DNA from: Hasllibacter sp963833115
GTDB taxonomy: Bacteria; Pseudomonadota; Alphaproteobacteria; Rhodobacterales; Rhodobacteraceae
NCBI GenBank assembly: GCA_963833115.1
Contig: CAWHWS010000002.1
Span: 1,984,001 to 2,048,000, forward strand
Direction of reading: 5' to 3'
Length of the DNA: 64,000 nt
Position numbers and translations under genes: made by a program. Below are positions 16,319-25,083 of this stretch, piece by piece. Position 1 is the stretch's first letter, and every line of letters begins with the position of its first letter. Under the pieces are notes generated by a model, which saw only the letters and a list, made by a program, of their open reading frames with translations, ran no database searches and was not told the DNA's origin.

Positions 16319-17700
16319 CGGGCGGCCTCCATGAGGGCGGGGATCGCGGGCGCGGCCGCGCGCGGGGCGAGGCCGAAGAGGAGGACGGTCGCGCCGCTCA
16401 GGTCCGAGAGCGCCGCGGGAAGTGTTCCGAGGGTGGCGGCGACGATGCGCTGTCCGGGGCGGGAGGCGTTCTCGACCGCGGTGACGGGGGTTCCGGGGTC
16501 GGCGCCGTGCATCAGGAGGCGCCCTTGCACGAAGCGCGCGGCGCGGCGGCCCATGTAGATCGCCGCGACCTGCCCGGGGGCGGCCAGCGCGCGCCAGTCC
16601 TGATCGGTGAAGCCGTCGGTGTCGTGCCCGGTCAGGAAGCGCAGGTCGGAGTTGCGCCCGCGGGAGGTGAGGGACCGGCCGATGGAGGCGGCGGCCGCGC
16701 TCGCGGCGGTGATGCCCGGGACGATGGCGAAGGCGATGCGGGCGGCGTCGCAGGCCGCGGTCTCCTCGTCGAGGCGGCCGTAGACGGTGGGATCCCCCGA
16801 CTTGAGCCGCACGACATGGGCGCCGGCGCGGGCATGAGCGACGATGAGGGCGTCGATCTCGGATTGCGGCATGGCGGGGCCGAAGCCGGTCTTGCCGGTC
16901 TCGATCACCACGGCCTCTCGGCGCGCGAGCTCGAGGATGGGCGGCGGGACGAGCCGGTCGTGGAGGACGACGTCCGCGTCGTCGAGGGCGCGGCGGGCCC
17001 GGAGCGTGAGCAGATCGGGATCGCCTGGACCGGCGCCGACGAAGGTCACGCGCCCGTCCTCCGGCCTGCGCGCGAGGTGATCGGCGAGGAGCGCGCCGAG
17101 CGCGGAGCGAACGGTATCGACATCCGTATCGGGAAGTTGCGGACCGATCTTGAAGTAGTAATCCGACCAGAACGCGCGGCGCGCCCGGCCCATCGGCAGC
17201 GCGCCGGCCGACTTCCGGAACGCCTTGCCGATCCGCGCGAGCGGACCGAGGCGCTCGGGAAGGCGCGCTTCGAGGTCGGCCTTGATCGCGCGGGCGAGGA
17301 CGGGGGCGGCGCCCTCGGTCCCGATGGCGACGGTGACCGGGTCTCGGTCGACGATGGCCGGCGTGATGAAGGCGCTGCCCTCGAGGTCGTCGACCACGTT
17401 CACCAGCGCGCCGTCCGCCCGCGCGATGGCGGCGGTGCGCGCATCCTCGGCCGCGTCCCCGTCCGCGGCGTAGAAGAGCGCGGCGCACAGCGCGTCCCCG
17501 GGGGCCATGGCCCGGCGGACGAGGCGGAGCCGGCCATGCGCGGCCCAGCCGGCGACGAGGGGCGCGGGGTCCGGCGCGAACACGGTCAGTCGCGCCTCGG
17601 TCTTGAGGAGGAGGCGCAGCTTGGCGATCGCGGCCTCTCCGCCGCCGGAGACGACGATCCGTCGCCCGGCCACGGCGAGGAAGATGGGGAAATGCTGCAT
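16315..17700 (-). CDS. cysG: Siroheme synthase, CysG fusion
   Basis: A trifunctional fusion of 461 residues. The N-terminal precorrin-2 dehydrogenase/ferrochelatase part starts MQHFPIFLAVAGRRIVVSGGG. The C-terminal uroporphyrinogen-III methyltransferase part is marked by FVGAGPGDPDLLTLRA, KSGDPTVYGR and VPGITAASAAAA. It converts uroporphyrinogen III to siroheme for the downstream reductase. The ATG at 17700 is preferred over an upstream in-frame start at 17754 because AAAGAGGG precedes it and the family begins there. It is the first gene of the leftward operon, divergent from an Lrp-type regulator. Confidence 0.92.
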   Translation of the reverse strand: MQHFPIFLAVAGRRIVVSGGGEAAIAKLRLLLKTEARLTVFAPDPAPLVAGWAAHGRLRLVRRAMAPGDALCAALFYAADGDAAEDARTAAIARADGALVNVVDDLEGSAFITPAIVDRDPVTVAIGTEGAAPVLARAIKADLEARLPERLGPLARIGKAFRKSAGALPMGRARRAFWSDYYFKIGPQLPDTDVDTVRSALGALLADHLARRPEDGRVTFVGAGPGDPDLLTLRARRALDDADVVLHDRLVPPPILELARREAVVIETGKTGFGPAMPQSEIDALIVAHARAGAHVVRLKSGDPTVYGRLDEETAACDAARIAFAIVPGITAASAAAASIGRSLTSRGRNSDLRFLTGHDTDGFTDQDWRALAAPGQVAAIYMGRRAARFVQGRLLMHGADPGTPVTAVENASRPGQRIVAATLGTLPAALSDLSGATVLLFGLAPRAAAPAIPALMEAAR

Positions 17701-17771
17701 GCCGCGCCCTCTTTGCTGATCGCCGACATAGGACAGTTTCCCGTTGAATGGCATGAGCTGGCTGGTATCAG

Positions 17772-17783
17772 GGACGTGCGTCC
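17772..17783. promoter_or_regulatory. Candidate operator in the cysG/lrp divergent region
   Basis: GGACG-TG-CGTCC is a perfect 5-bp inverted repeat in the 116-bp gap between cysG (17700, -) and the Lrp-type gene (17817, +). It could be the binding site of the adjacent regulator. It is short enough in GC-rich DNA to be chance. Confidence 0.3.
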
Positions 17784-17816
17784 TTGCTGGGGGCGATTTC
17801 GGATGGAGCGTTCCAC

Positions 17817-18296
17817 ATGATCGACGAGGCGCGGACGCCCGCCCGCATCGACGCTCTCGACCGGAAGATCCTCGGCGAGATGCAGCGCGACGCCGGCCAG
17901 TCCCTCGAGGAGATCGCCCGCCGGGTGGGCTCCTCGAAGACGCCGGTCTGGAACCGGATTCGCAAGCTGCGCGCCGCGGGCGTGGTCGGACCGGCGACGG
18001 TGCGCCTCGACCCGGAGGCCCTGGGGTTCGAGGCGTGCTTCTTCGTCCTGATCCGCACGGCCGAGCACGAGGCCGCGTGGCAGGCCGACTTCCTGCGCGC
18101 GCTGCGCGGCCGCCCCGAGGTGCTCGAGGCGCACCGCTTGGCCGGGGAGATCGACTACATCCTCAAGGTGCGCGTCGCCAACGCCCGCGCCTACGACGCC
18201 TTCTACCAGGCCTTGATCGCCGAGGTGCGCATCGCCAACGTCACGGCGCTCCTCTCGATGGAGGAGATCAAGTCGACGATGGCGCTGCCGATCTAG
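17817..18296 (+). CDS. Lrp/AsnC family transcriptional regulator
   Basis: A 159-residue regulator with an N-terminal winged helix-turn-helix (IDALDRKILGEMQRDAGQS onward, recognition helix SSKTPVWNRIRKL) and a C-terminal RAM ligand-binding domain (GEIDYILKVRVANARAYD). The ATG at 17817 has a GGAG site upstream; an in-frame TTG at 17784 is less likely. Lrp-type regulators sit divergently to cysG in many Rhodobacterales sulfite reduction clusters, so it likely controls that operon and its own gene in response to a sulfur metabolite or amino acid (inference). The ligand cannot be read from sequence. Confidence 0.88.
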   Translation: MIDEARTPARIDALDRKILGEMQRDAGQSLEEIARRVGSSKTPVWNRIRKLRAAGVVGPATVRLDPEALGFEACFFVLIRTAEHEAAWQADFLRALRGRPEVLEAHRLAGEIDYILKVRVANARAYDAFYQALIAEVRIANVTALLSMEEIKSTMALPI

Positions 18297-18352
18297 GCAC
18301 GCGGCGGGATGCCGCATCCATACCGGGCGGCTCGGCCAATAGGACGTGACCC

Positions 18353-19636
18353 ATGCGCCTCGACCTCGACTACGTCCGCGCCCAGTTCCCGGCCTTCCAG
18401 GAACCGGCGTTGCGGGACGGAGCGTTCTTCGAGAGCGCGGGCGGATCCTATCCCTGCCGGCACGTGATCTGGCGCCTGCACCGCTTCTACCGCGAGCGGA
18501 AGGTGCAGCCCTACATGGGCTATCCCGTCTCGGACGCCGGCGGCGAGGAGATGGATCAGGCGCGCTGGCGCCTCGCGCCCATGCTCGGCCTCGACACCGA
18601 GGAGCTGTCCTTCGGACCCTCGACCACCGCGAACGTCTATGTCCTGGCGAATGCCGTGCGGCAGTGGATCGCGGCCGGCCGCGCGCCCCCAGGCATCGTC
18701 GTCACCGATCAGGACCACGAGGCGAACTCCGGTCCCTGGCGCCGGTTGGCCGCTGACGGGATCGAGCTGCGCGAGTGGCGCATGGACCCGCAGGGGCGGC
18801 TCGACCCGGCCGCGCTCGAGGCGCTCCTGGCCGATGGCGGCGTGGGGCTCGTCGCCTTCCCGCACGCCTCGAACGTCGTGGGGGAGGTGAACGACGTCGC
18901 CGCGATCTGCCGGATCGCCCGCCGCGCCGGCGCGCGCACGGTGGTGGACGGGGTCAGCCACGCGCCCCACGCCCTGCCCAATGTCCGCAAGCTCGGCGCG
19001 GACGCCTACCTCTTCTCGACCTACAAGACCTACGGGCCGCACCAGGGGCTGATGGGCGTCCGGCGGGCCTTCGGCACCGAGCTGCCCGCGCAGGGGCATC
19101 ACTTCAACGCCGGGATCCTCCACCGGCGCCTGACGCCGGCGGGGCCGGACCACGCCCAGATCGCGGCCTGCGCCGGGATCGCCGACTATGTCGACGCGCT
19201 CTACGACCATCACGTGATCGCCGGGCGCGACGGGGCCGGCCGGGCGGAGGTCGTCGGCCAGTTGATGCGCGACCACGAGGCGCGCATCGCCGCGCCGCTC
19301 CTCGACTGGATCGCCGACCGTGAGGACCTGACCCTGCTCGGCCCCGCGCAGATGCGCGGCCGCGTGCCGACCTTCGCGCTCGCCTGCGCCGATCCCGCCG
19401 GGCTCGCGGCGGGGCTCGCGCGGCGCGGCGTCATGGTCGGGGCGGGGGATTTCTACGCCGGGAGGGCTCTGGGCGCGCTCGGGGTCGACCCAGCGCGCGG
19501 CGTCCTGCGCGTGAGCCTCGCGCATTACAACACCGCGGCCGAGGTCGACCGCCTCATCGGCGCGCTCTCGGAGGCGACGGACGCGCCGGCCGCCCATCAC
19601 GGCGCCCGCCCTTGGGCCGTCCCGGCGCCGCGCTAG
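18353..19636 (+). CDS. Class V aminotransferase/cysteine desulfurase-like PLP enzyme
   Basis: A 427-residue fold-type I PLP enzyme. It starts with a CsdA/SufS-like pattern (VRAQFPAF, AFFESAGGSYP). The PLP-binding lysine is K225 in STYKTYGPH, with upstream TDQDHEAN and VDGVSHAPH contacts. The SufS-type catalytic cysteine loop is not evident, so a true desulfurase role is doubtful. Family relatives include cysteine desulfurase-like and isopenicillin epimerase-like proteins. It lies 56 nt after the Lrp-type gene and 10 nt before the photolyase, giving a possible co-transcribed group. The substrate is unknown. Confidence 0.78.
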   Translation: MRLDLDYVRAQFPAFQEPALRDGAFFESAGGSYPCRHVIWRLHRFYRERKVQPYMGYPVSDAGGEEMDQARWRLAPMLGLDTEELSFGPSTTANVYVLANAVRQWIAAGRAPPGIVVTDQDHEANSGPWRRLAADGIELREWRMDPQGRLDPAALEALLADGGVGLVAFPHASNVVGEVNDVAAICRIARRAGARTVVDGVSHAPHALPNVRKLGADAYLFSTYKTYGPHQGLMGVRRAFGTELPAQGHHFNAGILHRRLTPAGPDHAQIAACAGIADYVDALYDHHVIAGRDGAGRAEVVGQLMRDHEARIAAPLLDWIADREDLTLLGPAQMRGRVPTFALACADPAGLAAGLARRGVMVGAGDFYAGRALGALGVDPARGVLRVSLAHYNTAAEVDRLIGALSEATDAPAAHHGARPWAVPAPR

Positions 19637-19646
19637 CTCGCCCCCG

Positions 19647-21068
19647 ATGACCGACGACGCCCCCCTGATCCTCTGGCTCCGCCGCGACCTGCGCCTCTCC
19701 GACAATCCGATGCTGGCGGCGGCCGCGGCGACGGGACGGCCGCTGATCCCGGTGTTCGTGCACGACGGCGTCGTCTCGGACGCGCCCGCGGCGCCGCGAT
19801 GGCGCTGGGGCCTGGGGGTGGAGCGCTTCGCCCGGACGCTGGAGGGCGTGGGCTCGCGCCTGATCCTGCGCGCCGGGCCGGCGGCCGAGGTGCTCGTCGC
19901 GCTCGCGCGCGAGACCGCCGCCGCGGACATCTGGTGGTCGCGCCTCTACGATCCGGAGGCCAAGGCGCGCGACCGGGCCGTCGCCGACGCGCTGCACGCC
20001 GCCGGGCTCGGCGCGACGGCGTGGCCCGGGCACCTCCTGTTCGAGCCCTGGACCGTGGAGACCAAGACCGGCGGGCCCTACAAGGTCTTCACCCCGATGT
20101 GGCGCGCCGTGCGCGGCCGGACCGTGGACGCGCCGGAGCCCGCGCCGAAGAGCCTGCGCGCGCCCGAGGCCTGGCCCGAGGGCGAGGCGATCGCGGATTG
20201 GGGCATGGGCGCCGCGATGCGCCGGGGCGCCGCGGTCGTGGAGCCCCACCTGCACGTGGGGGAGGCCGCGGCGCGCGACCGGCTGGGCGCGTTCCTGGCG
20301 GACCGGATCGGGGCCTACGACCGCGCGCGGAACATCCCCTCGACGGCGGGGACCTCGGGCCTGTCGGAGAACCTGACCTATGGCGAGATCGGCCCGCGCA
20401 CGGTCTGGCACGCGGCCTTGGACGGGCGGGATCCCGGCGCCCTCGGCGAGGGGGAGGAGACCTTCCTCAAGGAGATCGTCTGGCGCGAGTTCGCCTACCA
20501 CCTGCTGCACCACTCGCCTGGCCTGCCGGAGACGTCCTGGCGCCCCGAATGGGAGCGCTTCCCCTGGCGCGGGGACAACCCCGAGGCCGAGGCCTGGCGG
20601 CGCGGCCGCACGGGGATGCGCTTCGTCGACGCGGCGATGCGCGAGATGCACGTGACCGGCACCATGCACAACCGCGGGCGCATGATCGTGGCCTCCTACC
20701 TGACCAAGCACCTGATGACGCACTGGCGCCTCGGGCACGATTTCTTCGCCGATCACCTGATCGACTGGGACGTGGCGAACAACGCGCTCGGCTGGCAATG
20801 GGTGGCCGGCTGCGGGCCGGACGCCGCCCCCTATTTCCGGGTCTTCAACCCCGAGGGGCAGCTCGCGAAGTTCGACCCCGAGGGCCTCTACGCCGATCGG
20901 TGGATCGCGGAAGGGCAGGCGGCGCCCCCGGCGGAGGCCGCGGCCTTCTACGACGCCGTCCCCCTCGCCTGGGACCTCTCGCCGGGCGACGACTACCCCG
21001 AGCCGGTCGTGGGCGCCGCCGAGGGGCGCGCCCGCGCGCTCGAGGCCTACGAGGCGCGTGACTTCTGA
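19647..21068 (+). CDS. phrB: Deoxyribodipyrimidine photolyase
   Basis: A 473-residue class I photolyase/cryptochrome. The N-terminal antenna-binding Rossmann domain starts LILWLRRDLRLSDNP. The C-terminal FAD domain has HNRGRMIVASYLTKHL, DWDVANNALGWQWV and AGCGPDAAPYFRVFNP, covering the FAD pocket and the electron-transfer tryptophans. It repairs cyclobutane pyrimidine dimers using blue light. No ribosome-binding site is obvious before the ATG, which lies 10 nt after the upstream stop, so translational coupling is likely. A cyclopropane fatty acid synthase-like gene follows. The same pairing (phrA-cfaA) belongs to the singlet-oxygen sigma-E response in Rhodobacter sphaeroides. Confidence 0.92.
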   Translation: MTDDAPLILWLRRDLRLSDNPMLAAAAATGRPLIPVFVHDGVVSDAPAAPRWRWGLGVERFARTLEGVGSRLILRAGPAAEVLVALARETAAADIWWSRLYDPEAKARDRAVADALHAAGLGATAWPGHLLFEPWTVETKTGGPYKVFTPMWRAVRGRTVDAPEPAPKSLRAPEAWPEGEAIADWGMGAAMRRGAAVVEPHLHVGEAAARDRLGAFLADRIGAYDRARNIPSTAGTSGLSENLTYGEIGPRTVWHAALDGRDPGALGEGEETFLKEIVWREFAYHLLHHSPGLPETSWRPEWERFPWRGDNPEAEAWRRGRTGMRFVDAAMREMHVTGTMHNRGRMIVASYLTKHLMTHWRLGHDFFADHLIDWDVANNALGWQWVAGCGPDAAPYFRVFNPEGQLAKFDPEGLYADRWIAEGQAAPPAEAAAFYDAVPLAWDLSPGDDYPEPVVGAAEGRARALEAYEARDF

Positions 21069-21154
21069 CACGCCGCTCGCGCGCGCGTGTGCGCCCGGTT
21101 GCGGACCCGGTCCAGCGCCGTAGGGTCCGCGCGCAGGACGCGGGGCGGGGCGAC

Positions 21155-22369
21155 ATGACGAGTGCACTGACGACGACCAGGGGGGTGGGGGGCCTCCCCC
21201 GCTACTTCGCGACCGTGTTCGCCACGCTCTCGCGGCTGGACCGGGGGCGGCTCGACGTCGTCCTGCCGGATGGACGCCGGTTCCGGGCCGAGGGCACGGC
21301 GCCGGGCCACGTGGCCGAGATCCGCGTGGCCGATGCCGGCCTCTTCGCCCGGATCGTGCGAGAAGGGGATCTCGGTCTCTCCGATAGCTATCTCGACGGC
21401 GGCTGGAGCTCGCCCGACCTCCAGTCCTTCATGGATTTCGCCTACGATGCCGGCCGAGGCGTCGAGTTCGGCTTTCCGGGCATGGCGATCCTGCGCGCGA
21501 TCGAGCGCCTGCGCTTCCGCCTGCAGCGCAACACCCGCGGGCAGGCGGCGCGCAACGTCGCCCGGCACTACGACCTGGGCAACGAGTTCTACGCGCTCTG
21601 GCTCGACGACACGATGACCTATTCCTCCGCGCTGTTCGTCACCGGGCAGGAGAGCCTGGAGCGCGCGCAGACCGCGAAGTACGCGGCCCTCGTGGACCGG
21701 ATGGGCGTGGAGCCCGGCGATCACGTGCTGGAGATCGGCTGCGGCTGGGGCGGCTTCGCCGAGTACGCCGCCCGCGATCGCGGCCTGCGGGTCACGGCCC
21801 TGACCATCAGCCAGGCGCAGCACGACTACGCCGCCGCGCGCATCGCCGCCGCCGGCCTCTCGGGGCGCGTGGAGGTCGCGCTGCGCGACTATCGCGACGA
21901 GACGGGGCTCTATGACGGCATCGCGAGCATCGAGATGTTCGAGGCGGTGGGCGAGCGCTACTGGCCGGTCTATTTCGACGTGCTGCGCAAGCGGCTCAAG
22001 CCCGGGGCCGCCGCGGCGCTGCAGATCATCACCGTCGCCGAGGCGCGCTTCGAGGCCTATCGCAGCTCGGTGGACTTCATCCAGAAGCACGTCTTCCCGG
22101 GCGGGATGCTGCCGAGCCCGTCGGTGCTCCGGCGGCAGGCCGCGCGCGCCGATCTGCTCGTGGACGGGAGCGACGAGTTCGGCGTAAGCTACTCCCAGAC
22201 GCTGCGCCGCTGGAACGAGGCGTTCCAGTCGCGGTGGGACGAGGTCTCCGCCCTCGGCTTCGACGCGAGGTTCCGCCGGATGTGGGAATACTACCTTACG
22301 TCCTGCGCGGCCGCCTTCCGGTCGGGCGCCTGCGACGTGACCCAGATCACGCTGTCGCGGCCGGCCTGA
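21155..22369 (+). CDS. cfa: Cyclopropane-fatty-acyl-phospholipid synthase-like methyltransferase
   Basis: A 404-residue SAM-dependent methyltransferase of the CFA synthase family. An N-terminal lipid-binding domain (GDLGLSDSYLDGGWSS) precedes the SAM-binding motif LEIGCGWGG at about 192-200, followed by LTISQAQHDYA, IEMFEAVG and the DFIQKHVFPGG motif typical of CFA enzymes. It methylates unsaturated acyl chains of membrane phospholipids to cyclopropane or furan/methyl derivatives. The ATG at 21155 is chosen from family alignment; the ribosome-binding site is weak. A hairpin follows the stop. Neighbouring photolyase suggests a photo-oxidative stress role (inference from Rhodobacter). Confidence 0.88.
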   Translation: MTSALTTTRGVGGLPRYFATVFATLSRLDRGRLDVVLPDGRRFRAEGTAPGHVAEIRVADAGLFARIVREGDLGLSDSYLDGGWSSPDLQSFMDFAYDAGRGVEFGFPGMAILRAIERLRFRLQRNTRGQAARNVARHYDLGNEFYALWLDDTMTYSSALFVTGQESLERAQTAKYAALVDRMGVEPGDHVLEIGCGWGGFAEYAARDRGLRVTALTISQAQHDYAAARIAAAGLSGRVEVALRDYRDETGLYDGIASIEMFEAVGERYWPVYFDVLRKRLKPGAAAALQIITVAEARFEAYRSSVDFIQKHVFPGGMLPSPSVLRRQAARADLLVDGSDEFGVSYSQTLRRWNEAFQSRWDEVSALGFDARFRRMWEYYLTSCAAAFRSGACDVTQITLSRPA

Positions 22370-22376
22370 TCGCTCG

Positions 22377-22397
22377 CGGGCGGAAGCGCGCCGCCCG
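22377..22397 (+). terminator. Terminator after the cfa-like gene
   Basis: A 7-bp stem (CGGGCGG with CCGCCCG) and 7-nt loop lie 7 nt after the stop, followed by AATTT. It separates cfa from trgA. Confidence 0.55.
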
Positions 22398-22451
22398 AAT
22401 TTCGCCATGCGAGGGTGGCATGACGCGACCCGCCACGCACAGGAGCACGCC

Positions 22452-22907
22452 ATGGCCGCGACGAGAATGCCGACCGCGGGCCGGGCCACCGCCGCGGCCG
22501 CCTTCGCGGCCCTCGCCTTCGGCGTCTCGCTGATGGTCGTCCCGCTCCTGCCGGAGAACCTGCGCCTGGACCTGATGCCGCTGTGGAACGCGGGCTTCGG
22601 GGCGGTGCTCGGCTATCGGATCGTCGGCCTTCACACGGGGTCGGGCGCCGCGGAATCGGCGGCCCGGGGCCTGACCGCCGGCGCGGCGATCGTGGCGGCC
22701 GCGCTCTTCGCCCATTCCGGCGCGCGGATGATCGAGCTCGCGCTCCGGCGCCGCTATGATGGGGCGCTCGACGGGCTGGCCGCCGTCTTCGAGCTGATGG
22801 CCGGCTACGCCGTCCTCCTGGCGGCGCCGGCTCCCCTCATCGCGGCGGCGGTCGGCTCGGCCGCCTGCGGGCTGCTGGCGGACGCGATGCAGCGGCGGTT
22901 CACGTGA
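22452..22907 (+). CDS. trgA: TrgA family membrane protein (tellurite resistance)
   Basis: A 151-residue integral membrane protein with about four hydrophobic segments (AAFAALAFGVSLMVVPLL; LWNAGFGAVLGYRIVG; GLTAGAAIVAAALFA; ELMAGYAVLLAAPAPLIAAAV). The order, size and NUDIX partner match trgAB of Rhodobacter sphaeroides, whose disruption lowers tellurite resistance. The ATG at 22452 has AGGAG 7 nt upstream. The stop overlaps the trgB GTG start by 4 nt. Molecular function is not established; a membrane component of thiol/tellurite homeostasis is inferred from the locus. Confidence 0.8.
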   Translation: MAATRMPTAGRATAAAAFAALAFGVSLMVVPLLPENLRLDLMPLWNAGFGAVLGYRIVGLHTGSGAAESAARGLTAGAAIVAAALFAHSGARMIELALRRRYDGALDGLAAVFELMAGYAVLLAAPAPLIAAAVGSAACGLLADAMQRRFT

Positions 22908-24004
22908 CGGATCGTCCGGTAGCCCTCGGCGGGACGCTCCGCTGGGAGCCCCTGCGCCATCTGGTCGCCGCGGGCTCGCTGCCCGCCCGGCATGGCATGC
23001 TGCCCTTCCACCGCCCGATCGACGTCGACGAGGCGACCGGCCCGTCGCTCGGCCCCGGGGACGGGATGCCCGTGGATTTGGTGGAGCCCGATCCGGAGGC
23101 GCTCGCGCGGCTCGATTTCTACACGGCGGTGCATGGCTGCTCGCGAGGTCCCGCCTGGTTGATCGACGGGGTCGAGGTCGAGGTCTATGTCCCGCTCCCG
23201 GCGATGTTCGACCGGCCGGACTGGTCCCTCGAGAAATGGCGTCTGCGGCATGGCGACCTCGCGCTCGTCGCCGCGGTGGAGATCATGGACCATCTCGGCG
23301 CCCCGCCGGAGGACGTCGCCGCGCGGATGCCGGGCATCCTGCGCCGGGCGCAGGCCCGTCTGCGCGCGCGGGGCGGCCTGGACCGGCGCGCCGACGTGAC
23401 GGTCGAATCGCGCGAGCGCCTGCATGCCGGGTTCTACAACCTCGAGGCCTATGAGCTGCGCCACCGCCTCGCCCGCGGCGGCCTGTCCGAGACCCTCCGT
23501 CGGGAGGTGTTCCAGGGCTACGACGCGGTCATCGTCCTGCCCTGGGATCCGGCGCGCCGCCGCGTCCTCCTGGTCGAGCAGTTCCGCATCGCGCCATTCG
23601 CGCGGGGCGACGCCGACCCCTGGACGGTGGAGCCGGTGGCCGGCCTGATCGACGTGGACGAATCCCCCGAGGAGGCCGCCCGCCGCGAGCTCATGGAGGA
23701 GGCCGGCCTCGAGGCCGGCGAGATGATCGCCGTGGGCGCGGCCTATCCGAGTCCGGGCAACTCGACCGAATGGCACCATCATTTCGTCGCGATCTGCGAT
23801 TTGCCGGATGGCGCGGCCGGGCTCGGCGGCCTCGCCTCGGAGGGCGAGGACATCGCCGGGCGCCTGGTGGCGGAGGAGGCGCTGATCGCCGACGCGCGGG
23901 CCGGGCGCGTCGACAACACGCCGCTGGCCCTGTTGGCGCTCTGGCTCGCGCTCGAGGCGCCGGCCCTGCGCGCGCGGCTTGCCGGCGACGGGGGGCCGTC
24001 GTAG
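22904..24004 (+). CDS. trgB: TrgB: NUDIX hydrolase with gamma-glutamylcyclotransferase-like N-terminus
   Basis: A 366-residue two-domain protein starting at GTG. Residues about 10-120 form an AIG2/gamma-glutamylcyclotransferase-like domain (VEVEVYVPLP). The C-terminal half is an ADP-ribose pyrophosphatase-type NUDIX domain with VLLVEQFRIAP and a complete NUDIX box at about 247-269 (G, five residues, E, seven residues, REL-EE-GL). It likely hydrolyses nucleoside diphosphate sugars such as ADP-ribose. In R. sphaeroides trgB contributes to tellurite resistance with trgA and cysK, the same order as here. Confidence 0.85.
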   Translation: MTDRPVALGGTLRWEPLRHLVAAGSLPARHGMLPFHRPIDVDEATGPSLGPGDGMPVDLVEPDPEALARLDFYTAVHGCSRGPAWLIDGVEVEVYVPLPAMFDRPDWSLEKWRLRHGDLALVAAVEIMDHLGAPPEDVAARMPGILRRAQARLRARGGLDRRADVTVESRERLHAGFYNLEAYELRHRLARGGLSETLRREVFQGYDAVIVLPWDPARRRVLLVEQFRIAPFARGDADPWTVEPVAGLIDVDESPEEAARRELMEEAGLEAGEMIAVGAAYPSPGNSTEWHHHFVAICDLPDGAAGLGGLASEGEDIAGRLVAEEALIADARAGRVDNTPLALLALWLALEAPALRARLAGDGGPS

Positions 24005-24033
24005 GCCGGGCGCCGCCGTTCGAGGAGCCCGCC

Positions 24034-25083
24034 ATGCACCCCGCCATCCCGGTCCGCGCGGACCTCGCCGAGGCCATCGGCAACACGCCCCTCATCCGCC
24101 TGCGCGGCCCATCGGACGCGACGGGGTGCGAGATCCTGGGCAAGGCCGAGTTCCTCAACCCGGGCCAGTCGGTGAAGGATCGCGCGGCGCTCTACATCAT
24201 CCGCGCGGCCGAGGCGGACGGCACCCTGCGCCCCGGCGGCACCATCGTGGAGGGCACGGCGGGCAACACCGGCATCGGCCTGGCCTTGGTCGGGGCCTCG
24301 CTCGGGTACCGGGCGGTGATCGTGATCCCCGAGACGCAGAGCCAGGAGAAGAAGGACATGATCCGCCTGGCCGGTGCCACGCTGGTCGAGGTGCCGGCCG
24401 CGCCGTATCGAAACCCGGACAACTACGTGCGCTATTCGGGCCGGCTGGCCGCCAAGCTCGACGAGACGGAGCCGAACGGGGCGATCTGGGCCAACCAGTT
24501 CGACAACACCGCCAATCGGCAGGCGCATGTCGAGGGCACCGCGGTGGAGATCCTGCGCGATTGCCCCCAGGTGGACGGCTTCATCTGCGCCGTCGGCTCC
24601 GGCGGAACGCTCGCGGGCGTGGCCCGGGGGCTGCGCGCCGCGAAGCCCGGCGTGACCATCGGGCTGGCCGATCCAGAGGGCGCCGCTCTCTACGACTTCT
24701 ACGCCCACGGCGAGTTGCGCTCCGAAGGGTCCAGCATCTCCGAGGGGATCGGGCAGGGCCGCATCACCGCCAACCTCGAGGGGCTGACGGTCGACCGACC
24801 CTACCGCATCCCCGACGCCGAGGCCCTGCCGATCGTGTTCGACCTCCTGCGGGACGAAGGGCTGGTGCTCGGCGCGTCCTCGGGGGTCAACGTGGCCGGC
24901 GCGATCCGGCTGGCGCGGGATCTCGGGCCGGGGCACACCGTCGTCACGATCTTGTGCGATTACGGCACGCGCTACGCGTCGAAGATCTTCAATCCCGCGT
25001 TCCTGCGGTCCAAGGGCCTGCCGGTGCCGGACTGGCTGGACGGGCCGGCCGCCGACCTGCCGACGGCGTTCGAGGGGGCATGA
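24034..25083 (+). CDS. cysK: Cysteine synthase A (O-acetylserine sulfhydrylase)
   Basis: A 349-residue fold-type II PLP enzyme. K48 in NPGQSVKDR binds PLP, and GNTPLIRL, EGTAGNTGIGLAL and GSGGTLAGV are the substrate and phosphate loops. It condenses O-acetylserine with sulfide to cysteine, taking the product of the sulfite reductase encoded 8 kb away. The ATG at 24034 has CGAGGAG upstream. It is 29 nt after trgB and its stop overlaps the mscS ATG (ATGA), so trgA-trgB-cysK-mscS form one unit. At about 350 residues it is longer than the classical 310-residue CysK, as in related alphaproteobacteria. Confidence 0.93.
   Translation: MHPAIPVRADLAEAIGNTPLIRLRGPSDATGCEILGKAEFLNPGQSVKDRAALYIIRAAEADGTLRPGGTIVEGTAGNTGIGLALVGASLGYRAVIVIPETQSQEKKDMIRLAGATLVEVPAAPYRNPDNYVRYSGRLAAKLDETEPNGAIWANQFDNTANRQAHVEGTAVEILRDCPQVDGFICAVGSGGTLAGVARGLRAAKPGVTIGLADPEGAALYDFYAHGELRSEGSSISEGIGQGRITANLEGLTVDRPYRIPDAEALPIVFDLLRDEGLVLGASSGVNVAGAIRLARDLGPGHTVVTILCDYGTRYASKIFNPAFLRSKGLPVPDWLDGPAADLPTAFEGA

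Noticed and set aside
18353..19636. Calling the PLP enzyme a SufS/CsdA cysteine desulfurase
   Set aside because: The fold and PLP lysine match, but the conserved catalytic cysteine loop of desulfurases is not evident, so only a family-level call is made.
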